A stretch of DNA of 64,000 nt from positions 62,001 through 126,000 of the forward strand of contig NZ_CP075190.1 in assembly GCF_020510585.1 (NCBI RefSeq). The letters run 5' to 3'. A model generated the notes under the pieces. It ran no database searches. It was not told where the DNA came from and saw only the letters and a program-made list of their open reading frames with translations. This document shows, in pieces, positions 1 to 8,713 of the stretch (position 1 is the first letter of the stretch; each line of letters opens with the position of its first letter). The stretch is from Ferribacterium limneticum. Lineage in GTDB: Bacteria > Pseudomonadota > Gammaproteobacteria > Burkholderiales > Rhodocyclaceae. Position numbers and translations under genes: made by a program.

Positions 1-127
1 CAGATGGCCGGACCGTGCCCGAAGCGGCCCCTTGTTCGCCGCTCGCATTTGCCCTTCGGGCACGAAAATCTGAAAACTGAAACAGGAGGCAACGCTCCCG
101 CTCGTCTCTGGCTCAGTTATGCAAGCT

Positions 128-781
128 TCAATTGCTACGACGACGAAAGATACCTCCAAACAGACTGAGGCCAGCCAGCATCATGGCATACGTGCCCGGC
201 TCAGGGACTGATGCAGCAATTGAACTTACGGAGAACTGCAATATTGTCCCCGTTTGGCCACCATTCCGTTGTAGCCAACCGTAGTTCAGTGAAGAATGCG
301 CGTCAAATGCGCCTACATCGTAGCTCAAGGGTAGATCGGTGCTCGTCAATACGCCCGTGTTCCCAGGCTTGGAGTGAAGTACGAACCCGAAACTGCCATT
401 TGGCAGAGGTGTTCCATCGACCGAAAGTGGGTAGCCACCTGAAATATCGATGCCGTCTTCGACGTTACCTCCAAAGTTGTTGACTACCCTGATACCTAAG
501 CTGGTTGATGCCACTTGGTGGCCAGCCACATTTGCGACGATCTTACTTGGTGCCCCGAACTGGTAATAGGCCATCGTGGAATTGGCATACGAGGGGGTTG
601 TCACAGGATCATAGATAAAACTGCCTGAGAATTGCCTACCGACACTCACGCCCGACAACGAACCGTCCGTATAAGTGACAGTGGCTGCAAAGCTAAACTT
701 AGATGGGCTAGCTTGCGCCACGCCTGAAGCAACCGAAAGAACAATGGCCGCGCCTACTAGATGCTTGAATAAATTTGCCAT
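128..781 (-). CDS. PEP-CTERM sorting-domain protein (exported)
   Basis: A 217-residue exported protein of unknown specific function. The N-terminus is a signal peptide (basic start, hydrophobic stretch, Ala-x-Ala-like end near residue 25). The C-terminus carries a full PEP-CTERM signal: VPEPGTYAMML, a hydrophobic helix, then an RRR tail. Such tails direct proteins to the exosortase/EPS surface pathway in exopolysaccharide-forming Gram-negatives. The middle is beta-rich and Gly/Ser-rich with no recognisable catalytic motif. I chose the ATG at 781 over the upstream TTG at 811 because a GGAAG ribosome site lies about 7 bases before it. No exosortase gene is in the window. Confidence 0.82.
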   Translation of the reverse strand: MANLFKHLVGAAIVLSVASGVAQASPSKFSFAATVTYTDGSLSGVSVGRQFSGSFIYDPVTTPSYANSTMAYYQFGAPSKIVANVAGHQVASTSLGIRVVNNFGGNVEDGIDISGGYPLSVDGTPLPNGSFGFVLHSKPGNTGVLTSTDLPLSYDVGAFDAHSSLNYGWLQRNGGQTGTILQFSVSSIAASVPEPGTYAMMLAGLSLFGGIFRRRSN

Positions 782-950
782 AACTACTTCCGCAGAGAGA
801 TGAGCTGGCAAGTGTAGTCACCGCGCGTGAATTAATTATGATGCTGTCGTTACCGCTTTTTGGCAGCTTTTGGCCGATAGCACCTATTCAGCCATTAGTT
901 TCGAGGGGCTCTCCAGACAAGGTAAGCCATCCGGCCTATAAGAAGAGGAG

Positions 951-1097
951 ATGGCGGATTTTCATTTGAATGCGATGAGAGGGCACCGCGAAAGCATCGA
1001 ATCTATCGCCACCAGGGGGCATGACTGGATCGTCGATCACTTGCATGAATTCGACCTTCGTCTGATCCCACTTATTGCGACGGGTGAGCGGAGCTAA
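951..1097 (+). CDS. possible small protein, 48 residues
   Basis: A short ORF (MADFHLNAMRGHRES... to ...IATGERS) directly preceded by the purine-rich run AAGAAGAGGAG, a strong but very closely spaced ribosome site. A second ATG at residue 9 would have better spacing. The composition is protein-like (HDWIVDHLHEFDL) but I recognise no family. It may be the remnant of a larger gene, because the 812-1222 interval has no other coding signal. Low confidence. Confidence 0.25.
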   Translation: MADFHLNAMRGHRESIESIATRGHDWIVDHLHEFDLRLIPLIATGERS

Positions 1098-1222
1098 CCC
1101 ACCAATTGAATTTCGGCGAGCATCTCAAAAAGATTAGAGCCAATAAGAGCGCGGAGTATTGGAAAAATGGCGTCAATTGCAGGTTTCCGAATCAATCTTT
1201 AGATGTGCATTAAAATGATGTC

Positions 1223-3757
1223 ATGCGCATGCTAAAAAACATCATGGAAACTGAAACGATCAAGCAACGCAAATCTGCCGAAGATATGCGTCAAAAAGCC
1301 ATTGAACGCCTGAATTCTGATTTCGCTCCTCAGCCTGACGAACCCACTGGGAATGATTGCTTTGTTGAAAGCCAGGTCGTAGCCAGCCCTTCAGGGAATC
1401 CTTCGCCATGTCCAGCAAGCACTTTGCCTGACGAAGTGTTCTTTTCCTCCCAGAACAGCCAGCTTGGCAAAGCACGCAAATGGGTGTGGGTCGGCCTCAG
1501 CGTCGGGGTGCTCAGTACCGTGGCGGGTAGCAAAGGCTCTGTCGGCAGTATTGGCTTTACAGTAATTTTTTGCGCGCTTGTTGGTGTATTAATTGATTGG
1601 TTCCTGCGTCGGCAGTTGGTGACCAACGAGGCTGCGGTCACTCTGACCCAAGATGGTATCGAGTCTCGCTTGTTTTCTGGAAAGAGCAAAAAGCATCGTT
1701 GGGCAGCCGTTGTCGGCGTTAGTTTAGAAGGTGCCCAGAATGCAAGAATGCTCCAGCTTCAGTTGGATTCTGCTCAGGGCTTTTCAGACAAGCGAAATTT
1801 CTGGACTGGAAGGAACGAAGCTCGACCGGCTCTTCCGCTGGCATCGTTCGAATCCAGCGAGCAAGAAAGACTCTATGAGTCGTTGCGGCGCCGACTACAA
1901 ATTTCAACGGTAAGTGAGAGTGCTGGCTCGGATATCAATCCCCTTACCGAGGAGCGTGAATTTCAGGAACGCCTAAAGTCCCTTGCACCCATTCCCTGGG
2001 TAACTTATGGACTCATCGCTATCACTGCAGCTATCTGGCTCGCGATGGTAATGAAGGGCGCCGGGGTCATCAGCGCATCTCCCGACAAGTTGCTGCTCTG
2101 GGGCGGTAATGCCACCTCAGAGTTTCAGCGTGGCGAGTGGTGGCGCCTTGTGACAGCGACATTTCTCCATAGCGGCATCATCCATGTCGCCATGAATATG
2201 ATCGGGTTGGCCAGCGCGGGGGGCACGGTTGAGCGGATATATGGCCATCGCCAATTCATATTGCTCTATTTGGGATCCGGACTCCTTGGTAGTGCCTTGA
2301 GTCTGCATTTTTCTGCTCAGCACGCGGTTTCTGTCGGTGCTTCCGGCGCTGTTTTCGGCATAACCGGGGCATTACTGGTAGCACTGCTTCAGCACCGGGA
2401 AAAGCTCCCGAAAACCTTTACCAAGCAAACCACAAGTGGCTTGGCGTTTTTTATTCTGTACTCCTTGGCACAAGGGCTGAGCAGGCCGAATATCGATAAT
2501 GCTGCCCACATTGGTGGCTTGTTAGGTGGATGTCTTCTGGCGTATGTGTTGCCAGAACGCTTTGATATGGCGCACTTCAAAACAAGCTTTGCCAGACGTG
2601 GTGTATCTGCGCTCGCTATTTTGAGTGCCGTAACGGTCAGTATTGCTGCCATGGCGCCTCAGGCAAAGATTGATCAGGCTCGAATTTTTTCGAGTAACGA
2701 AAGTCTGGTTCAAACGATGAAGCGTTTTGATGAAGCTATGAAGACGCTTCAACAGGAACAAGCGGAATTAAAGGCGGGAAAAATATCCGAGCGAGATGTC
2801 GATGAACGGAGCCGAGTCCTGCATGCACCGGTGTTCCGCAAAATTGCGGATGATCTGTCCAGAATCGAGTTGCGTCCTGACGATCAGCGGGTGCAACTAA
2901 CGAAGGGCATTCAGCGTATGGCTGAATTGCTTTATGAAAGCCTAGCAATGGATTCTGTATTCAACGAAGAATCCAAGACTTTTGAGCCAATCGATCCTGT
3001 GCGGGCAAAGCAGATTGATAAAGAAGTAGGACTATTGGCCGAACAAACCACAAACTTTCTCAATGCCTTAAAGAACAAAAGCAACCCAAAAAAGCCGTCG
3101 CCAGGGGTGGGTGATGCCGCAAATGTCGGAACAAATACCCAACCGCCTGCCAACGGCTGGTCGCTCGAATTGGCGGCATTCCAAAGCGGCATGTCGGTTC
3201 AGGAGGTTATTGATATAGCGAAGGCCAACGGTCATGTTCTGAAGTGTTACGGCAACTTGAAGGGAAATGAGCGAGTAAGAAATGATGACACGCAAAGCTG
3301 CTGGGTCACACTTCAAAAGGCATGGGGAGTGCCTGCATCAATGATGGCTGTTTCGTTCGGTGGCCAAGGCTTACAAACCCAACTGTTCCGTTTTCCGGAA
3401 GCATCTTGGCCGCAGGTTAGGGAGCAGCTTGATCGTATGGGCCAACATTTGCCTCAAACCTTTGGAGCGGACCATGAGACTGGAGGGCCGGTAATCGGAT
3501 GGCGAACGAATTCCGGCTTGGTACTTTCCTCTGCCCCGCCAAAGGGTAAAGAGGTGACTGTCCTCTGGACCGCTAAACTGGCCGTTGCGGCAGACCACTG
3601 CTCAAATCATGGGGCAACGCCGAAACGTGAGCATCAGAGCTATTCGGTTCCCGTTAATGAACTCTGGCCAGAAATTGAATGTGAATTACCCAAAAAACAA
3701 GTGCTACAGGATTGCAGTGAACGACTAAGCCCGAAATGTAGCGGTTTTGTCCGGTAA
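1223..3757 (+). CDS. rhomboid-family intramembrane serine protease with long extra domains
   Basis: A predicted membrane protease of 844 residues, far longer than a minimal rhomboid (about 200-280). Residues about 88-128 form two membrane segments, and 135-235 resemble a small soluble beta domain. The rhomboid core spans about 255-445 with all catalytic signatures: HxxxN at H321/N325, GASG with the nucleophile S374, and H429 in AAHIGG. The remaining 400 residues are extramembrane, with Glu/Lys-rich helical stretches (about 490-620) and a soluble C-terminal domain containing several Cys. Base composition is lower in GC than in the genes after 5 kb. The start is uncertain: no clear ribosome site precedes 1223, and a further ATG lies seven codons in. 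Confidence 0.85.
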   Translation: MRMLKNIMETETIKQRKSAEDMRQKAIERLNSDFAPQPDEPTGNDCFVESQVVASPSGNPSPCPASTLPDEVFFSSQNSQLGKARKWVWVGLSVGVLSTVAGSKGSVGSIGFTVIFCALVGVLIDWFLRRQLVTNEAAVTLTQDGIESRLFSGKSKKHRWAAVVGVSLEGAQNARMLQLQLDSAQGFSDKRNFWTGRNEARPALPLASFESSEQERLYESLRRRLQISTVSESAGSDINPLTEEREFQERLKSLAPIPWVTYGLIAITAAIWLAMVMKGAGVISASPDKLLLWGGNATSEFQRGEWWRLVTATFLHSGIIHVAMNMIGLASAGGTVERIYGHRQFILLYLGSGLLGSALSLHFSAQHAVSVGASGAVFGITGALLVALLQHREKLPKTFTKQTTSGLAFFILYSLAQGLSRPNIDNAAHIGGLLGGCLLAYVLPERFDMAHFKTSFARRGVSALAILSAVTVSIAAMAPQAKIDQARIFSSNESLVQTMKRFDEAMKTLQQEQAELKAGKISERDVDERSRVLHAPVFRKIADDLSRIELRPDDQRVQLTKGIQRMAELLYESLAMDSVFNEESKTFEPIDPVRAKQIDKEVGLLAEQTTNFLNALKNKSNPKKPSPGVGDAANVGTNTQPPANGWSLELAAFQSGMSVQEVIDIAKANGHVLKCYGNLKGNERVRNDDTQSCWVTLQKAWGVPASMMAVSFGGQGLQTQLFRFPEASWPQVREQLDRMGQHLPQTFGADHETGGPVIGWRTNSGLVLSSAPPKGKEVTVLWTAKLAVAADHCSNHGATPKREHQSYSVPVNELWPEIECELPKKQVLQDCSERLSPKCSGFVR

Positions 3758-4121
3758 CGAGGGTTCCTGAGTAGGCTGATGGCAGGTGCCAACCGACTCA
3801 AAACGGCCACAACCTGCCGGTGATCTTCTCTACGAAGCCGTCATTCAAAGGTCTGGTTGACTCCGAAACCTGCCAGACAACCTACGGAAGGACCTCGGCC
3901 GAAGCCGCCGTTCATCAGAACAAAAGCCAATGGCCGCTTTAGACAAAACTTCGGATACGCTTGCCACAGGATGGCAACCGGCATAACAAAGGCATGAGCG
4001 CCAAGCCCAACCCCTGCTGTGCTGAGCGGCGGATTCTCGGTTGGTGCTCGGGAGGCCTTTCGGTTCGCTGCTTGCGCGCGGACGACAATCACCCGGATGG
4101 CGTTTCCGCCCCTCGTTCGGA
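3758..4121. other. no gene seen (364 bases)
   Basis: Interval between the converging rhomboid and GNAT genes. The open frames here lack ribosome sites, have skewed Arg/Pro/Ser composition and resemble no family. I see no terminator with a T-run and no repeat. Confidence 0.5.
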
Positions 4122-4847
4122 TTAGCCCGTGGCAACAAGTAGCGCGTGTGTGAGCTGGGACAGGGAAGTGCGCTGCTGCCCATGGGCATCGAAATTCTCG
4201 GGTGCCAGCCATCGCGTCATCGCCTCGTTCAGGGCGGGCCATTCCCTGTCGATGGTGGCATACCATGCGGTATCACGGTTGTATCCCTTCACCACGGCGG
4301 CCTGGCGGAAAACACCTTCGAAGGACAGGCCCAAACGCTGGGCGGCAAGGCGGGAAGGCCGATTCAGGGCATTGCACTTCCATTCATATCGCCTGAAACC
4401 GAGTGCGAAAGCCTCTTTCATCATCAGCCACATCGCTTCAGTCGCCATGGGTGTTCGCTGCATGAGCGGCGAAAAATTCAGGTGGCCAACCTCAATGCTT
4501 CCTTCCTCCGGGGCAATCCGCAAGTAGCTCGCAATACCGACGGCCTTGCCGGATTCCCGGTTGATGATGGCAAAAAACAGAGGATCCGATCCCTGGCAGC
4601 TTGCGCGCATCCAGTTGGCCAAGGCACCGAGCGAATCGAAAGGGCCATAAGGGAGGTAGCTCCAGTTTCGCCCCTCGCGGTCCAGCTTGAAGGCCGCGAA
4701 CAAATCGTCGGCATGAATTGACGCGTCAAGCGGCTCGAGTTGGGAAAACCGGCCCGTCAGGACCTTGGGGAGCGGGCGTGTCGCTGCTTGCCAATTGGAA
4801 ATAGGAAAGCCAATTGGCTGGCCGAGAGAATTGTAGGTTTCGTTCAT
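4122..4847 (-). CDS. GNAT-family N-acetyltransferase (RimJ/RimL-like)
   Basis: A 241-residue acyl-CoA-dependent N-acetyltransferase of the RimJ/RimL type, probably modifying a small molecule or protein N-terminus. Family-like features are the opening substrate region (LEPLDASIHADDLFAAF), the beta strand with VGIASYLRI, the IEVGHLNFSP strand, and the acetyl-CoA region (ATEAMWLMMKEAF...RYEWKCNALNRPSRLAAQRLG) followed by FEGVFRQ. That last pattern is typical of the subfamily annotated as 'GNAT family protein'. The start is placed at ATG 4847 (MNETYNSLGQPIG); an extension to 4886 has no better ribosome site. The gene is alone, with the efflux locus beginning 190 bases away. Confidence 0.85.
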   Translation of the reverse strand: MNETYNSLGQPIGFPISNWQAATRPLPKVLTGRFSQLEPLDASIHADDLFAAFKLDREGRNWSYLPYGPFDSLGALANWMRASCQGSDPLFFAIINRESGKAVGIASYLRIAPEEGSIEVGHLNFSPLMQRTPMATEAMWLMMKEAFALGFRRYEWKCNALNRPSRLAAQRLGLSFEGVFRQAAVVKGYNRDTAWYATIDREWPALNEAMTRWLAPENFDAHGQQRTSLSQLTHALLVATG

Positions 4848-5036
4848 GAGCACCGTGTTCGCTTCAATCCGGCCATCGTGCCGCAACTTAATTTACATCG
4901 CAACGCGTACCCGCCGCGCGAAGATTTCAAAAGCGGCCATTCAGGGTAACGCGACGCCAAGCGAAAGCTACCGTTTGCTGGGCTAAGGTATCCCTATGAT
5001 CGAGGCACGAGCAGGACAGAAATCTTTAGTTCCGCG

Positions 5037-5591
5037 CTAGGAAGCGAGATCAAAGATCAGGCAAGTGGTGGTCGCATGGGCATAGAGTTTGCCATCCGGT
5101 CCGACCAGCCGGGCTTCCGCGGTCGCCACCTGGCGGCCGCCGTGTACCAATCGGCCTTCTGCGCGTACCAGCGGTACCGCGTCGGTGAGTGCGCGGACAA
5201 GGTTGAGCTTCAACTCCAGGGTCGTATAGGCCTTGCCCGCCGATAGCGTGGAATGCACCGCGCATCCCAGGGCGCTGTCGAGCATGGTCGCGAACCAGCC
5301 GCCGTGCACCGTGCCCATCGGGTTGTAATGGCTGAACCCTGGATGCCCCTGGAATACCGCGAATCCGGGCTCGATGCGAAGCAGGGTGAAGTCGAGGGTG
5401 ACAGCCATTGGCGGGGGTGGAATTTCCCCGGCGAGCAGCGCCTGAAATACCAGCAACCCGGAGCGTCCAGCGATTTGGGCTGGTGTAGCCAAGCCGGGAG
5501 CCTTCTGTAAGCGGGCGCGTACGGCCTCTTCCTCGGCCCGCCAGCGGGCAAGCGTGTCTTCTGGATTCATCGCTTCGGTTGGTTCTGTCAT
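5037..5591 (-). CDS. PaaI-type hotdog thioesterase
   Basis: A 184-residue acyl-CoA thioesterase of the PaaI/4HBT hotdog superfamily. The conserved block YNPMGTVHGGWFATMLDSALGCA (about residues 88-110) contains the HGG turn and the acidic residue on the central helix. The C-terminal strands (VRAEGRLVHGGRQVATAEARL) complete the fold. The N-terminal 45 residues are a helical extension. An AAGGAG ribosome site lies 8 bases before ATG. It is the last gene of a three-gene minus-strand unit after the outer-membrane factor and the SDR (49-base gap), so it may be co-expressed with the efflux system. The substrate is unknown. Confidence 0.85.
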   Translation of the reverse strand: MTEPTEAMNPEDTLARWRAEEEAVRARLQKAPGLATPAQIAGRSGLLVFQALLAGEIPPPPMAVTLDFTLLRIEPGFAVFQGHPGFSHYNPMGTVHGGWFATMLDSALGCAVHSTLSAGKAYTTLELKLNLVRALTDAVPLVRAEGRLVHGGRQVATAEARLVGPDGKLYAHATTTCLIFDLAS

Positions 5592-5640
5592 GGGCTACTC
5601 CTTACTGTGAGTGTTCGTTGTGAGCGTTTGACCTACTCGC

Positions 5641-6426
5641 TCATCCGTTCATCGCGTGCGACATGAAGGCCTGGTGCAACCAGCGCGGCGTCGCCCAGGT
5701 CAGGATTACCAAGGCCTTGTTCGCCCAGCCCGCCACGATGCTGATGCGTCCAGCCTGCAAGGCGCGGATACCGGTGCGCACGACGGGTGCCGGCTGCATC
5801 ATCAAGAGCTTTAATGCGGGCGTCAGCTTCTGCTGCGCGGCGGCGGCAAACCCGGTATCCGACATACCGGGGCATAGCGTCGTCACGGTGACTCCATCGC
5901 GCTTGAGTTCGCGATGCAGCGCCTCACCCAGACGCAGCACGTAGGCCTTGGCGGCGGCGTAGACGGCGAAGTTCTGCACGCCCTGGTAGGCCAGCAAGCT
6001 GGCGACCAGCAGGATCTTCCCGCGTTTTCGCGCCCGCATGTCTTGGGCGAAGACATGGGTGAGCGCGGTCAGGCTGGCCACATCGAGCTGCACCATCGCC
6101 AGGGTTGCGTCCAACGGGCTGTCCACAAACGGCCCTTGTAGCCCATGACCGGCATTGTTGATCAGGATTTCAATGGCAATGCCGCGCTCGCGGAGGCGCC
6201 GATGCAGTTGGGTGATCGCTTCAATATCGGAGAGATCGACCTGCTCGACCACGACTTCGACGCGGTATTGCCGGCGCAGCGTCTCGGCAAGTGCTTGCAG
6301 CCGGTCCAACCGGCGCGCCACGAGGACCAGCGAGTGGCCTTGTTCGGCATATTGGCGGGCGAACTCCTCGCCGAAGCCGCTCGATGCGCCCGTGATGAGC
6401 ACCCATGAATTATTGTTTGTGGTCAT
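5641..6426 (-). CDS. short-chain dehydrogenase/reductase
   Basis: A 261-residue classical SDR oxidoreductase using NAD(P)(H). It has the nucleotide-binding motif TGASSGFG near the N-terminus, NNAG (ILINNAGHG) after strand 4, and the catalytic YxxxK in AVYAAAKAYV preceded by the Ser of LLVASLLAY, then CPGMSDTGF. The Arg pair (VARRLDRL) after the second strand suggests an NADPH preference. A good ribosome site (AGAGGTAAG) precedes ATG. It begins 11 bases after the stop of the outer-membrane factor, so the two are one transcript. The substrate cannot be told. Confidence 0.9.
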   Translation of the reverse strand: MTTNNNSWVLITGASSGFGEEFARQYAEQGHSLVLVARRLDRLQALAETLRRQYRVEVVVEQVDLSDIEAITQLHRRLRERGIAIEILINNAGHGLQGPFVDSPLDATLAMVQLDVASLTALTHVFAQDMRARKRGKILLVASLLAYQGVQNFAVYAAAKAYVLRLGEALHRELKRDGVTVTTLCPGMSDTGFAAAAQQKLTPALKLLMMQPAPVVRTGIRALQAGRISIVAGWANKALVILTWATPRWLHQAFMSHAMNG

Positions 6427-6437
6427 TTTGCTTACCT

Positions 6438-7922
6438 CTAGTCGTTGGTGGAGAGTTTGTCGGCGAGGCGGTTGTTGTTTGCCGATGGGGTATCCCAGCC
6501 GCCGCCCAAGGCCCGGAAGGAGGCAATGACAGCACGCGCCGCCTCGGTTTGCGCCTGGGCCTTGGCATCGCGCGCCTGCAGCAGATTGCCGTCGGCATCG
6601 AGCACCTCGATCAGGCTGACGGCGCCGCCCTGATAGGCGGCAAACGAGTTCTCGCGCGCCTTGGCAAACGACGACTCACCCCGGGTCAGGATGCCGACCT
6701 GGGCCTCGCGGTTGACCAGGGCGGAGAAGGCATTCTCGACATCCTCGGTCGCCCGCAACACGGCCAGCCGGTAGGCCGCCAGGGCTTCGGCCTCCTGGCC
6801 GCGCGCGGCAGCGATCTGCGCGTCGACACGGCCGAAGTCGAACAGGCGCCAGCGCAGCCCGAGGACGCCCTGGGCCTGGCTGGCGCCCTCCGTGAACAGG
6901 TTGCCGCTGGCGATCGAGGTGGCGCTGCCGAGCAGTGCGCCGAGCGAGAATTTGGGGTAATACTCCGCAACCGCCACGCCGATGCGCGCATTGGCGGCAG
7001 CCAGACGCCGTTCGGCGGCAATGATGTCAGGGCGGCGGCGCAGCATCTCGGCCGGGGTGCCGGTCTCGGCTAAGGCCGGCGCGGCCGGGATCGGCCTCAC
7101 CGTAGCCAGTTCGGCGCGGTGGGTTCCCGGCTGCACGCCGAGCAGCACGTCGAGCGCGTTCATCGCCGAATCGAGGCCGCCTTGGAGGACGGGGATCTGT
7201 GCCTCGGCCTGGCTCAGCGAACCCTCGGCCTGGTTCTTCTGGAGTTCGGCGGCGATTCCCTTCTCGTATTGAAGCTGGACCACCGCGAGCAAGCGGCGTC
7301 GGGTCTCCACCTGCTGTTGGGCAATCGCGAGGCGCGCCTGCAGGCCGCGGATCATGACGTACACGTCCGCAGTCTGCGCGGCGATGGCCAGCCGTGTCGC
7401 AGCAACGCCAGCTTCGGATGCCTCGTATTCGGCGCGGGCAGTCTCCCGCCCGCGCCGCAGACCGCCGAACAGGTCGATCTCCCAACTCGCCCCGAGATTG
7501 GCCTCGTAAGTGCCGCCCCAGCGGTCGAAGCCGGGCGAGCTGTTGAGCACCTGCCCGAGCGGGGTCTCAACCGACAGGTAGCCCCGCCCGGCGCTCGCAC
7601 TCACGTTGCCCGCGGGCAGCAAGGCCGCATCGGCGTAGCGCAATGCGGCACGTGATTGGGCGACACGCGCCGTCGCTTGGGCGATGTCCAGGTTCTGCTC
7701 AAGCGCCAGGGCGACGTAGTGCACGAGCAAGGCATCGTCGAAGGCGGCCCACCAGCGTTGCAGGTCTGCCTTGCCTTGCACAGGACGTTGCTCGACGCCC
7801 TTCTGCCCGAGAAAGCTGGATGTCAGCTCGACCAAGGGCGGCCGGTAGTCGGGACCGACAGCGCAGCCCGACAATATGCCGGCACTCAGAAACAGGACGA
7901 GAGAGCGGGGATGGGTGAGCAT
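6438..7922 (-). CDS. RND efflux outer-membrane factor, OprM/NodT family lipoprotein
   Basis: The outer-membrane channel (494 residues) of the tripartite pump whose other parts are encoded divergently at 8714-12948. The N-terminus is a lipoprotein signal with lipobox LSGC (Cys about residue 19), followed by AVGPDYRPP, the usual NodT/OprM start. Two repeated OEP halves follow: long amphipathic helices rich in Ala/Gln/Glu, the RRPDIIAAERRLAAANARIGVA motif near residue 300, and EVLDADGNLLQARDAKAQAQTEA near the end. GAAGGAC precedes ATG. The promoter carries a TetR-type operator (7952-7975). Confidence 0.93.
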   Translation of the reverse strand: MLTHPRSLVLFLSAGILSGCAVGPDYRPPLVELTSSFLGQKGVEQRPVQGKADLQRWWAAFDDALLVHYVALALEQNLDIAQATARVAQSRAALRYADAALLPAGNVSASAGRGYLSVETPLGQVLNSSPGFDRWGGTYEANLGASWEIDLFGGLRRGRETARAEYEASEAGVAATRLAIAAQTADVYVMIRGLQARLAIAQQQVETRRRLLAVVQLQYEKGIAAELQKNQAEGSLSQAEAQIPVLQGGLDSAMNALDVLLGVQPGTHRAELATVRPIPAAPALAETGTPAEMLRRRPDIIAAERRLAAANARIGVAVAEYYPKFSLGALLGSATSIASGNLFTEGASQAQGVLGLRWRLFDFGRVDAQIAAARGQEAEALAAYRLAVLRATEDVENAFSALVNREAQVGILTRGESSFAKARENSFAAYQGGAVSLIEVLDADGNLLQARDAKAQAQTEAARAVIASFRALGGGWDTPSANNNRLADKLSTND

Positions 7923-7951
7923 GGGAGTCCTTCGGGGTTTGGTTTGTCGTG

Positions 7952-7975
7952 GTGACTATAGCCCAATTTGGTCAC
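7952..7975. promoter_or_regulatory. TetR-family operator, outer-membrane-factor/tetR promoter
   Basis: Inverted repeat GTGAC-N14-GTCAC in the divergent promoter between the outer-membrane factor and tetR. It shares arms, arm spacing and the 11-mer TTGGTCACTAG with a second site at 8650-8673. The architecture (two identical half-sites flanking 14 bases, one copy per promoter) fits autoregulation and co-regulation by the adjacent TetR protein. Confidence 0.75.
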
Positions 7976-8013
7976 TAGTTGTCAACCGGCAGCAAACGCG
8001 GTATTGTTTTCCC

Positions 8014-8631
8014 ATGAGCGAAATCGAATCTTCCACCCCACAGGCCCGCGGCCCCGTCGACCACAGCGTTCGTGATCAGATCGTCGAGGCGGCCGAGGCG
8101 CACTTCAGCCACTACGGCTACGACAAGACCACGGTCTCCGACCTGGCCAAGGCGATCGGCTTTTCCAAGGCTTATATCTACAAGTTCTTCGATTCCAAGC
8201 AGGCAATCGGCGAAGCTATCTGCAGCAAGACCTTAAACACCATCGTCGCCGCGGTTGATGAAGCGGTTGCCGGCGCCAGCACGCCGACGGAGAAATTCCG
8301 TCGATTATTCAAAGCTATGGTGACGACGAGCGTGGAACTCTTCTTCAACGATCGCAAGCTGTATGACATTGCCGCGCATTCCGCCGGCGAGGGTTGGCCG
8401 TCCGCCGTTGCCTACGGACAGCGCATTCGGCAGACCCTGACAGAGATCGTCCGCGAAGGGCGGGAAGTGGGCGAGTTCGAGCGCAAGACGCCGCTCGACG
8501 AAACGGTGCATGCGATCTATCTCGTCATGCTGCCCTTTGCCAATCCGTTGCTGCTCCAGCACAACCTCGACCTCATCGAGGACGCACCCAGCCAGTTGTC
8601 GAATCTGGTGCTGCGTAGCCTGGCACCCTAG
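8014..8631 (+). CDS. TetR-family transcriptional repressor of the efflux locus
   Basis: A 205-residue regulator. The N-terminal DNA-binding domain spans about residues 13-60: VRDQIVEAAEAHFSHYGYDKTTVSDLAKAIGFSKAYIYKFFDSKQAI is a standard TetR helix-turn-helix. The C-terminal ligand/dimerisation domain (about 70-200) is divergent, as usual. The start is ATG 8014; upstream in-frame codons would run through the operator. The gene sits between divergent efflux genes with a matching operator at each promoter. It is therefore the likely repressor of both transcripts, released by a pump substrate (inference). Confidence 0.92.
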   Translation: MSEIESSTPQARGPVDHSVRDQIVEAAEAHFSHYGYDKTTVSDLAKAIGFSKAYIYKFFDSKQAIGEAICSKTLNTIVAAVDEAVAGASTPTEKFRRLFKAMVTTSVELFFNDRKLYDIAAHSAGEGWPSAVAYGQRIRQTLTEIVREGREVGEFERKTPLDETVHAIYLVMLPFANPLLLQHNLDLIEDAPSQLSNLVLRSLAP

Positions 8632-8649
8632 AACGCTGCCTGAGAAAAA

Positions 8650-8673
8650 GTGACCATTGACAATATTGGTCAC
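8650..8673. promoter_or_regulatory. TetR-family operator overlapping the adaptor/pump promoter
   Basis: Inverted repeat GTGAC-N14-GTCAC (arms 8650-8654 and 8669-8673). It contains a consensus-like -35 box TTGACA (8657-8662) inside its spacer, so a bound dimer would block RNA polymerase. It has the same half-sites and spacing as the site at 7952-7975. It lies 40 bases before the adaptor start. Confidence 0.78.
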
Positions 8674-8713
8674 TAGATGGAAGATGAAGACCTTCGCGTT
8701 AAAGGAGGTCGTC

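Noticed and set aside
3841..4266. 141-residue minus ORF after the rhomboid
   Set aside because: Overlaps the GNAT gene in another frame and has no protein-like features.
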